Assembly (NCBI GenBank): GCA_004296815.1
Contig: SCVT01000446.1
Coordinates: 1 to 6,752 of the forward strand
DNA: 6,752 bases
Source: Reyranella sp.
Lineage (GTDB): Bacteria; Pseudomonadota; Alphaproteobacteria; Reyranellales; Reyranellaceae
Direction of reading: 5' to 3'
This document shows, in pieces, positions 1-5,529 of the stretch (the stretch's first letter is position 1; each line of letters starts with the position of its first letter). A program made the position numbers and the translations under genes. Below the pieces are notes generated by a model, which was given only the letters and a program-made list of their open reading frames with translations, searched no databases and was not told where the DNA came from.

Positions 1-1
1 G

Positions 2-865
2 GCCGATCTCGACCTGTCGACCTGGCGGCATGCCGGCATCGGCGGCGACATGGTGCGCGCCGACGTGCTGGAGCGCTTCGCCGCGACGTTCGGCCCTTAC
101 GGCTTCGACGCCAAGGCGTTCATCCCGAGCTACGGCATGGCCGAGGTTTGCCTCGCCATCACCTTCTGCCCGCACGGCACCGGCGTGCGCACCGACGCGA
201 TCGACCGCACGGCGCTTGCCGAGGTGCAGAAGGCGGTGCCGGCCGCCGATCCGTCGGACAATCATCGCGCCCGCCGCTTCGTCGTGTGCGGCCGCGTGCT
301 GCCCGGCCATCGCCTGGAAGTGCGCGACCCCGCCGGCAAGGTGCTGGCCGACCGCGCCGTCGGCCGCATCTTCGTACAGGGCCCCAGCATCATGCCGGGC
401 TACTTCGGCGAGCCCGAGGCCAGCCGCGAGGTCCTGTCGGCCGACGGTTGGCTCGATACCGGCGACCTCGGCTACATGCTGGACGGCGAGGTGATCGTCA
501 CCGGCCGCGCCAAGGACCTGATCATCGTCAACGGCCGCAACGTCTGGCCGCAGGACATCGAATGGGCGGTCGAGGCCAAGCGCCTGGTGAAGAACGGCGA
601 CGCCGCTGCCTTCTCGATCGACACCGGCGAGGGCGAGCGCGTCGTGGTCGCCGTGCTGGCGCGCGTGTCGGGCGAAGAGGCGCGGGCTGCCTTGGCGCGC
701 GATGTGGCCGGCGCCGTCCGCGAATCGATCGCTGTCGACTGCGATGTGGCGCTGGTGCCGCCGACGGTCGGCCTGCCGACCACCTCCTCGGGCAAGCTCT
801 CTCGCGCGCGCACCAAGGCCAACTATCTCGCCGGCCTCTACGCGCCCAAGCCCGCCGCGGCCTGA
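2..865 (+). CDS. aasR: Fatty acyl-AMP ligase / acyl-ACP synthetase, C-terminal part (5' end cut by window)
   Basis: An open frame enters from the left edge (first whole codon at 2) and ends at TGA 863-865, giving 287 residues of an adenylate-forming enzyme; about the first half is outside the window. In fragment numbering the motifs are: AGIGGD near 11-16, SYGMAE at 43-48, the acid-containing WLDTGDLGY at 150-158, hinge GRAKDLII at 168-175, NGRNVWPQDIE at 177-187, and the C-terminal lysine in TSSGKLSR (Lys265), which normally completes adenylate formation. The spacing between YGMAE and CGRVLPG, and the GRNxxPQDIE signature, are typical of fatty acyl-AMP ligases, which pass acyl-AMP to an ACP rather than to CoA. 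By context it probably charges the ACP encoded at 1895-2215, as the Caulobacter sphingolipid acyl-ACP synthetase does. The next gene starts 9 bp downstream. Family assignment is firm; the exact partner and the symbol are inferred from context. A CoA ligase is the alternative. Confidence 0.88.
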   Translation, partial: ADLDLSTWRHAGIGGDMVRADVLERFAATFGPYGFDAKAFIPSYGMAEVCLAITFCPHGTGVRTDAIDRTALAEVQKAVPAADPSDNHRARRFVVCGRVLPGHRLEVRDPAGKVLADRAVGRIFVQGPSIMPGYFGEPEASREVLSADGWLDTGDLGYMLDGEVIVTGRAKDLIIVNGRNVWPQDIEWAVEAKRLVKNGDAAAFSIDTGEGERVVVAVLARVSGEEARAALARDVAGAVRESIAVDCDVALVPPTVGLPTTSSGKLSRARTKANYLAGLYAPKPAAA

Positions 866-874
866 GCCATCGCC

Positions 875-1801
875 GTGAGCAAGCTGGTCGCCGTCACGGG
901 TGCCACCGGCTTCGTCGGCACCCATCTCGTCGCCGCCCTCGCGCGCCGCGGCTTCCGCCTGCGTCTGCTGGTGCGGCGCTGGTCGCCGCTGCCGTCTCTG
1001 TCGGCGGTCGATGCCGAGCTGGTGCTGGGCGACGTGACGTCGGAGACGGCACTCCGCCGGCTGGTCGACGGCGCCGACGCGGTCGTCCATGCCGCGGGCC
1101 TCATCAAGGCCCGCTCGCCGGCCGACTTCCTGCCGGTGAACAGGGACAGCGCGGCGTTGCTCTCGGCGCTGGCGCCTGATGCGCACCTCGTCCTTCTCTC
1201 CTCGCTGGCGGCGCGCGAGCCGCAGCTTTCGGGCTACGGCGCCAGCAAGCGGGCGGGGGAGGCGGTCGTCGCCGTCCGCAGCGGGCCTTGGGCGATCGTC
1301 CGGGCGCCGGCGGTCTACGGGCCGGGCGACCGCGAGACGCTGGCCTACTTCCGGGCCGTGAAGTCGGGCCTGGCGGCCGAACCGCGGGTCGCCGGGGCCA
1401 GGCTCTCGCTGATCCACGTCGCCGACCTCGCTGAGGCGCTGGCGTCGGTCGTCGAACGTCCGCCGGAAAACGGGACCTACGAGATCGATGACGGAAACGA
1501 GGCGGCGTACGCCTACGCCGACATGGCCGCCGCTGCCGGGGAGGCGCTCGAGCGTCGGCCATGGCGGGTCCGCATCCCGAGACGGGTCATGGCGGCCGTG
1601 GCCGGATGGAATGCCGTTCGCCAATCGCTGGGCGGTCCGACCCAAATCCTGACCGCCGGCAAGGTGGCCGAGATCTTCCATCCCGACTGGTCGGTACATG
1701 ATCGCCGGCTGGCTGCAGCGATCGGCCACGAGTCTCGTTATGACCTGCCGGCCGGCTTCCGGGACACGATCTTGTGGTACCGGGGCCAAGGCTGGCTCTA
1801 G
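875..1801 (+). CDS. cerR: NAD(P)-dependent extended SDR (epimerase/dehydratase family), probable ceramide reductase
   Basis: 308 residues, starting at GTG 875 and ending at TAG 1799-1801. The protein opens directly with a Rossmann beta strand and the nucleotide-binding motif TGATGFVG (residues 8-15). It has the expected acidic residue in LGDVT (51-55), the NAD-binding HAAG (72-75), serines at 109-110 and the catalytic pair Tyr121/Lys125 in YGASK, followed by RAPAVYGPGD (143-152), a standard extended-SDR element. The set is complete, so it should be an active oxidoreductase. In Caulobacter a protein of this family in the spt cluster (CerR) reduces the keto group of the sphingoid base or ceramide; position between the acyl-AMP ligase and the ACP/spt genes supports the same role here. 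I see no good Shine-Dalgarno before the GTG; the 9-bp gap suggests translational coupling to the preceding gene. The start fits because no residues precede the Rossmann fold. A generic nucleotide-sugar epimerase is the less likely alternative. Confidence 0.82.
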   Translation: MSKLVAVTGATGFVGTHLVAALARRGFRLRLLVRRWSPLPSLSAVDAELVLGDVTSETALRRLVDGADAVVHAAGLIKARSPADFLPVNRDSAALLSALAPDAHLVLLSSLAAREPQLSGYGASKRAGEAVVAVRSGPWAIVRAPAVYGPGDRETLAYFRAVKSGLAAEPRVAGARLSLIHVADLAEALASVVERPPENGTYEIDDGNEAAYAYADMAAAAGEALERRPWRVRIPRRVMAAVAGWNAVRQSLGGPTQILTAGKVAEIFHPDWSVHDRRLAAAIGHESRYDLPAGFRDTILWYRGQGWL

Positions 1802-1805
1802 GACG

Positions 1806-1839
1806 TGTGAAATACAGCGTAACAATTTGTTATTTCACA
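1806..1839. promoter_or_regulatory. Overlapping inverted repeats, possible operator in the promoter region of the acp-spt operon
   Basis: In the only sizeable gap of the window there is a perfect 9-bp inverted repeat, TGTGAAATA (1806-1814) and TATTTCACA (1831-1839). A second palindrome, TAACAATTTGTTA (1820-1832), is 6+6 bp around a central T. The two share bases 1831-1832 and have different centres (about 1822.5 and 1826). The block is AT-rich in a very GC-rich background and is not followed by a T run, so an operator fits better than an intrinsic terminator. I could not place convincing -35 and -10 boxes. The identity of any binding protein is unknown. Confidence 0.5.
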
Positions 1840-1884
1840 TGGATTCAACGTTTCGGCACAACTTTCCCGCCTGACCCCGGGACC

Positions 1885-1890
1885 GGAGAG
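1885..1890 (+). promoter_or_regulatory. Ribosome binding site favouring the TTG start of the ACP gene
   Basis: GGAGAG lies 4 bases before TTG 1895. It is the best Shine-Dalgarno sequence at any gene start in the window. It is too far (22 bases) from the in-frame ATG at 1913, and the ATG at 1934 has no comparable site. Confidence 0.5.
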
Positions 1891-1894
1891 CGTT

Positions 1895-2215
1895 TTGCGC
1901 ACTGCCCATCAAATGATCGTCGAAAACGACGGCATGACCGACACCATCGACCTGCGCCGCGAGAGCACCCTCGCGCGCGGAGAGGTCATGGGCGAGATTT
2001 GCCATCACCTGCTGCCGTACCAGACGGGCGAGAAGCCGATCGTCGGTGACACGGTGATCGCCAAGGACCTGACCATCGACTCGCTGGCGATCATGGACAT
2101 GGTCATGGAGCTCGAGGATCGTTTCGACATCTCGATCCCCATGAACGTCGTGGCCGAGATCCACACCGTCGACCAGCTCGCGGACACCATCCTGAAGTTG
2201 CACGCCCGGCGTTAG
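1895..2215 (+). CDS. acpR: Acyl carrier protein dedicated to sphingolipid synthesis
   Basis: 106 residues from TTG 1895 to TAG 2213-2215. The phosphopantetheine attachment site is Ser63 in TIDSLAIMDMVMELEDRF, followed by helix-II-like acidic residues and an ISIPMNVVAEIHTVDQLADTI segment typical of helix III and the C-terminal helix of acyl carrier proteins. It would be modified to the holo form by a phosphopantetheinyl transferase encoded elsewhere. It starts 93 bp after the SDR stop and ends 2 bp before spt, so the two are almost certainly co-translated and the ACP probably delivers the fatty acyl group to Spt. Start choice is uncertain: TTG 1895 has a good ribosome site, while ATG 1913 (100 residues) and ATG 1934 (93 residues, closer to normal ACP length) are in frame but lack one. 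The N-terminal tail before the first ACP helix (near residue 28) looks unstructured under any choice. Identity as an ACP is secure; the symbol rests on context. Confidence 0.88.
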   Translation: MRTAHQMIVENDGMTDTIDLRRESTLARGEVMGEICHHLLPYQTGEKPIVGDTVIAKDLTIDSLAIMDMVMELEDRFDISIPMNVVAEIHTVDQLADTILKLHARR

Positions 2216-2217
2216 CC

Positions 2218-3444
2218 ATGGGCCTGTTCGATCGGCATGCGGGCCTCCTCGAGGCCTACCGGGACGTTCGGACTACCGGTTACGACCCGTTCCAGATCCG
2301 CATGGAGCGGGTCTTGTCGCCCACCGAAGCGATCATCAACGGCAAGAAGACGCTGCTGGTGGGCACCAACAACTATTTCGGCCTGACCTTCGACGAGAGC
2401 TGCAAGGAAGCGGCGATCGAGGCGATCCGCGCCGAGGGCACCGGCACGACCGGCTCGCGCATCGCCAACGGCAGCTACAACGAGCACGTGGCGCTGGAGC
2501 AGGAGATTGCCGAGTTCTACGGCAAGAAGCACTGCATGGTCTTCACGACCGGCTACCAGGCCAACCTGGGGGTGATCTCGACGCTCGCCGGCGAAGGCGA
2601 CTTCCTGCTGATCGACGCCGACAGCCACGCCTCGATCTACGACGCCTGCAAGATGACCCAGGCCGAGGTCGTGCGCTTCAAGCACAACGACCCGTCGAGC
2701 CTCGATGCCCGCCTGCGCCGCCTGGGCGACCGGCCGGGCAACCGTGTCGTGGTCCTCGAAGGCATCTATTCGATGCTGGGCGACAGCGCGCCGCTGCGCG
2801 AGTTCGTCGACGTCTGCAAGAAGTACGGCGCCTACGTGCTGATCGACGAGGCGCACTCGCTGGGCGCGCTGGGCGAGACCGGCCGCGGCCTCTGCGAGTC
2901 CACGGGCGTGCTCGACGACTGCCACTTCATCGTCGGCACCTTCTCCAAGACGCTGGGCGCCATCGGCGGCTATTGCGTGTCGGACGATCCGGACTTCGAC
3001 ATCCTGCGCGTCACGGTCCGCTCCTACATGTTCACCGCCTCGCTGCCGCCCTCGATCGTTGCGTCGGTGCGCCAGGCGCTACGCGTCGTGAAGGCGAAGC
3101 CGGAGCTGCGCAAGCAGCTCTGGGACAATGTCGCCACGCTCTATGACGGCCTCGCGGCCAAGGGCTTCAAGCTGGGGCCCGAGCATGGCCCGGTCGTGGG
3201 CGTCCATCTGCCCGACCGCATGCTCGCTATCGGCTTCTGGCGCGCCATGCTCGATGCCGGCATCTACGTGAACGTCGCCGTGCCGCCAGCCACGCCGAAT
3301 GGCGTGTCGCTGCTGCGCTGCTCGGTCTGCGCCGTGCACACCGCCGAGCAGCTCGAGCACATGATCGAGGTCATGACCGGCATCGGCCGCCAGCTCGGCG
3401 TGCTCGGCGATCCGAAGCTCCGCGTCGTTGGCGGCACGCGCTAG
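2218..3444 (+). CDS. spt: Serine palmitoyltransferase (PLP-dependent alpha-oxoamine synthase)
   Basis: 408 residues, ATG 2218 to TAG 3442-3444, about the length of soluble bacterial serine palmitoyltransferases. It catalyses the committed step of sphingolipid synthesis, decarboxylative condensation of L-serine with an acyl thioester to 3-ketosphinganine, in the cytoplasm as a homodimer. Visible features are NNYFGLT (51-57), GTGTTGSRIANG (74-85), His137 in DADSHAS (stacks on PLP), Asp210 and His213 in LIDEAHSLG, and the Schiff-base Lys244 in GTFSKTLGAIGGY. The C-terminal PPATPNGVSLLRCS (356-369) contains Arg367, matching the substrate-carboxylate arginine region of Spt. The PPATP-LLRCS signature separates it from 8-amino-7-oxononanoate synthase, 2-amino-3-ketobutyrate CoA ligase and 5-aminolevulinate synthase. 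No N-terminal membrane segment is seen. The gene starts 2 bp after the ACP stop with no clear Shine-Dalgarno, implying translational coupling. The adjacent ACP suggests acyl-ACP rather than acyl-CoA as donor. Confidence 0.93.
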   Translation: MGLFDRHAGLLEAYRDVRTTGYDPFQIRMERVLSPTEAIINGKKTLLVGTNNYFGLTFDESCKEAAIEAIRAEGTGTTGSRIANGSYNEHVALEQEIAEFYGKKHCMVFTTGYQANLGVISTLAGEGDFLLIDADSHASIYDACKMTQAEVVRFKHNDPSSLDARLRRLGDRPGNRVVVLEGIYSMLGDSAPLREFVDVCKKYGAYVLIDEAHSLGALGETGRGLCESTGVLDDCHFIVGTFSKTLGAIGGYCVSDDPDFDILRVTVRSYMFTASLPPSIVASVRQALRVVKAKPELRKQLWDNVATLYDGLAAKGFKLGPEHGPVVGVHLPDRMLAIGFWRAMLDAGIYVNVAVPPATPNGVSLLRCSVCAVHTAEQLEHMIEVMTGIGRQLGVLGDPKLRVVGGTR

Positions 3445-3455
3445 GCGCGGGCCCC

Positions 3456-4376
3456 ATGTTCACCCTCGCTCATCTCTCCGATCCGCATCTGCCGATGCCG
3501 CAGGCGCGCGTCGGCCAGCTGCTCGGCAAGCGCGTCACCGGCTACGTGAACTGGTGGCGCAACCGGGCCGACCTGCACCGGCCTGAGGCGCTGGCGGGCC
3601 TGGTGGCCGACATCAAGACGCAGAAGCCCGACCACATCGCGCTGACCGGCGACCTGGTGAACATCTCGCTGCCGGACGAGTTCGCGCGCGCCTCGGCCTG
3701 GCTCTCCGAATTCGGCAAGCCCGAGGACATCACCGTCATCCCCGGCAACCACGACGTCTATGTCGCCACGAAGTGGGGCGAGGGGCTCGGCCTCTGGGGT
3801 GCCTACATGGCGGGCGACGGCAAGCCGCCGGCCGCCGATTTCGCGATCTTCCCGACCGTGCGCCGCCGCGGCCCGGTCGCGCTGGTCGGGCTGAACAGCG
3901 GCGTGCCCAAGCCGCCCTTGTTCGCGACGGGCACGCTGGGCGAGCAGCAGATCGCCGAGACGGAAAAGCTGCTGGCCGAGCTCGGTCGCGAGGGCCTGTG
4001 CCGGGTCGTCCTGATCCATCACCCGCCGCTCACTACCGAGAAGCATTTCAAGCGCCTGACTGATGCCGCCGCCTTCCAGGCGATGATCCGGCGCGTGGGC
4101 TGCGAGATCGTCCTGCACGGCCACAACCATCGCAGCGAAGTGGCGCAGATCGCAGGCCCAATCGGGTCCATCCCCGTCGTCGGCGTGACGTCGGCCTCGG
4201 CGGCGCCCGGCAGCAAGTACGGCCGCGCGCGCTACCACTTGCTCGGCATCGAGCGCGAAGGCGCAGGGTGGCGCATCGCCGTCGATATCCGCGCGCTCAA
4301 GGCAGATGGCAGCGGTTGTGAACCAGATGGTCGCATCGTGTTCCGCAGCGATGCGACCGTCCGCATGGTAGCCTGA
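3456..4376 (+). CDS. Calcineurin-like metallophosphoesterase of unknown substrate
   Basis: 306 residues, ATG 3456 to TGA 4374-4376. The full dinuclear metal-site set of the calcineurin-like superfamily is present in order: SDPHL (Asp9, His11), LTGDLVN (Asp66), PGNHD (Asn98, His99), LIHHPP (His188) and LHGHNH (His221, His223). The enzyme should therefore hydrolyse a phosphomono- or phosphodiester. No signal peptide or membrane segment is apparent, so it probably acts in the cytoplasm or at the inner membrane surface. Residues 20-45 (TGYVNWWRN and around) are basic and aromatic and could touch a membrane or lipid. It starts 11 bp after spt and ends 4 bp before the bcerS-like gene, so it is embedded among ceramide genes. 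LpxH, a lipid A pathway UDP-diacylglucosamine hydrolase, is a precedent for a lipid-acting member; cyclic-nucleotide phosphodiesterases (CpdA type) are another branch. A role on a phosphosphingolipid is inference only. No gene symbol is justified. Confidence 0.85.
   Translation: MFTLAHLSDPHLPMPQARVGQLLGKRVTGYVNWWRNRADLHRPEALAGLVADIKTQKPDHIALTGDLVNISLPDEFARASAWLSEFGKPEDITVIPGNHDVYVATKWGEGLGLWGAYMAGDGKPPAADFAIFPTVRRRGPVALVGLNSGVPKPPLFATGTLGEQQIAETEKLLAELGREGLCRVVLIHHPPLTTEKHFKRLTDAAAFQAMIRRVGCEIVLHGHNHRSEVAQIAGPIGSIPVVGVTSASAAPGSKYGRARYHLLGIEREGAGWRIAVDIRALKADGSGCEPDGRIVFRSDATVRMVA
4326..4361 (+). other. Strong RNA hairpin at the 3' end of the phosphoesterase gene
   Basis: GGTCGCATCG (4329-4338) and CGATGCGACC (4349-4358) are perfect 10-base inverted repeats around a 10-base loop. 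The stem extends outward to 13 pairs (4326-4338 with 4349-4361) with one U-G wobble. It lies in the last codons of the metallophosphoesterase gene and ends 19 bases before the ATG at 4381. There is no following T run, so it is not a canonical intrinsic terminator. It may instead be an RNA processing, stabilising or translation-tuning element, or coincidence in GC-rich coding DNA. Confidence 0.45.
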
Positions 4377-4380
4377 GCGC

Positions 4381-5529
4381 ATGGCTTCCACCGACATCGT
4401 CGTCAGTCCGGTCGCGACCAAGGCCGATCTCAACGCCTTCATCGCGCTGCCCAAGCGGCTCTACGCCGGCCACAAGGGCTACACGCCGCATCTCGACGTC
4501 GAGCGGCGCGAGGCCTTCACGCCGGGCAAGAACCCGCTGTTCCACCATGTCGAGGTCCGGTTCTTCCTGGCTCGCCGCGGAGCCAAGGTCGTGGGCCGCA
4601 TCACCGCCCAGGTCGACAACGCCCATCTCGAACGCTACGCCGACGCCACCGGCCATTTCGGCTGCCTCGCTGCCGAGGATGATCCGGCGATCTTCACCGC
4701 TCTCTTCGCCGCCGCCGAAGCGTGGCTGCGTGAGAAGGGGATGAAGCGCGTGACCGGGCCGTTCAGCCTCTCGGTCAACGAGGAGGTCGGCCTCCTGATC
4801 CACGGCTTCGACGCCCGGCCCATGCTCATGGTGCCTTACGATCCGCCCTATGCCGGTGGCAGGGTCGAGGCCAACGGCTATGCCAAGGCGAAGGACGTCT
4901 TCTCCTACGACTACGATGTCCAGAACGCGCCGGAGACGATCGGCGCCAAGCTGATGGCACGCGCCGGCATGGCAGGCCGGGTCAAGGTCCGCAGCGCCAA
5001 CATGAAGATGTTCGACGCCGAGGTGCGGACCTTGGTCAATATCTTCAACGATGCCTGGAGCGACAATTGGGGCTTCGTTCCCTTCACCCAGGCCGAGATC
5101 GACCACGCCTCCAAGGCCTTCGGGCCGGTGATCGTGCCCGAGCTCGCGGTCTTCGTGGAGGTCGACGACGAGGCGGTGGCCTTCATCGTGGCGCTGACCA
5201 ACCTCAACGAGGCGACCGTCGATTTCGACGGCAAGCTCGGCCCCTGGAAGCTCGCGAAGCTGCTCACGCGCATGAAGCTGCTGGGCGTTGGCAGCACGCG
5301 CGTGCCGCTGATGGGCGTGCGCAAGAAATACCGCAACCACCCGCTGATGGGCGCCGGGCTCGCCATGATGGCGATCGACCAGCTCCGCCAGAACGGCAAG
5401 CGGCTGGGCAAGACCACGGCCGAGCTGGGCTGGATCCTCGAGGACAACAAGGCGACCAACAACATCATCCGTTCGGTCGGCGGGGTGCACTACAAGACGC
5501 ACCGCATCTACGAGAAGTCGCTGGGGTGA
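4381..5529 (+). CDS. bcerS: GNAT-type N-acyltransferase, probable bacterial ceramide synthase
   Basis: 382 residues, ATG 4381 to TGA 5527-5529. The protein looks like two GNAT-like halves. Residues 1-180 include VGRITAQVDN (71-80), AEAWLREKGMKRVTGPFSLS (112-131), a GLLIHGFD segment (137-144) and YDPPY (153-157). Residues 200-382 carry an acyl-donor-binding-like loop, GVRKKYRNHPLMGAGLA (312-328), then ELGWILEDNKATNNIIRSVGG (348-368) and YKTHRIYEK (371-379), the usual C-terminal GNAT pattern. This architecture and length match the bacterial ceramide synthase family described in Caulobacter (bCerS), which N-acylates the sphingoid base and is unrelated to the membrane-embedded eukaryotic ceramide synthases. 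No membrane helix is evident. It starts 4 bp after the phosphoesterase stop and its TGA overlaps the GTG of the next gene. The location two genes from spt strongly supports the role. Which acyl donor it uses (CoA or ACP) cannot be read from sequence. Without context it would only be called a GNAT-domain protein. Confidence 0.82.
   Translation: MASTDIVVSPVATKADLNAFIALPKRLYAGHKGYTPHLDVERREAFTPGKNPLFHHVEVRFFLARRGAKVVGRITAQVDNAHLERYADATGHFGCLAAEDDPAIFTALFAAAEAWLREKGMKRVTGPFSLSVNEEVGLLIHGFDARPMLMVPYDPPYAGGRVEANGYAKAKDVFSYDYDVQNAPETIGAKLMARAGMAGRVKVRSANMKMFDAEVRTLVNIFNDAWSDNWGFVPFTQAEIDHASKAFGPVIVPELAVFVEVDDEAVAFIVALTNLNEATVDFDGKLGPWKLAKLLTRMKLLGVGSTRVPLMGVRKKYRNHPLMGAGLAMMAIDQLRQNGKRLGKTTAELGWILEDNKATNNIIRSVGGVHYKTHRIYEKSLG

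Noticed and set aside
1094..1114. 7-bp inverted repeat GCGGGCC / GGCCCGC inside the SDR gene
   Set aside because: It is short and fully GC, in the middle of a conserved coding region. This is expected by chance at this composition.
148..1179. 343-codon + strand open frame across the ligase/SDR junction
   Set aside because: The product is arginine- and glycine-rich, typical of an off-frame reading of high-GC DNA, and it overlaps two well-supported genes.
2212..2925. 237-codon minus-strand open frame opposite spt
   Set aside because: It shows no motif, and composition explains the lack of stops. Spt on the other strand is unambiguous.
3437..3449. CGCGC-TAG-GCGCG palindrome over the spt stop codon
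   Set aside because: The stem has only 5 pairs with a 3-base loop and no T run, so it is too weak to call a terminator. The next gene follows after 11 bp.
3441..4454. 337-codon minus-strand open frame opposite the metallophosphoesterase
   Set aside because: It is a shadow of the + strand gene, which carries all metal-binding motifs. The minus product has no domain-like pattern and would span two gene boundaries.
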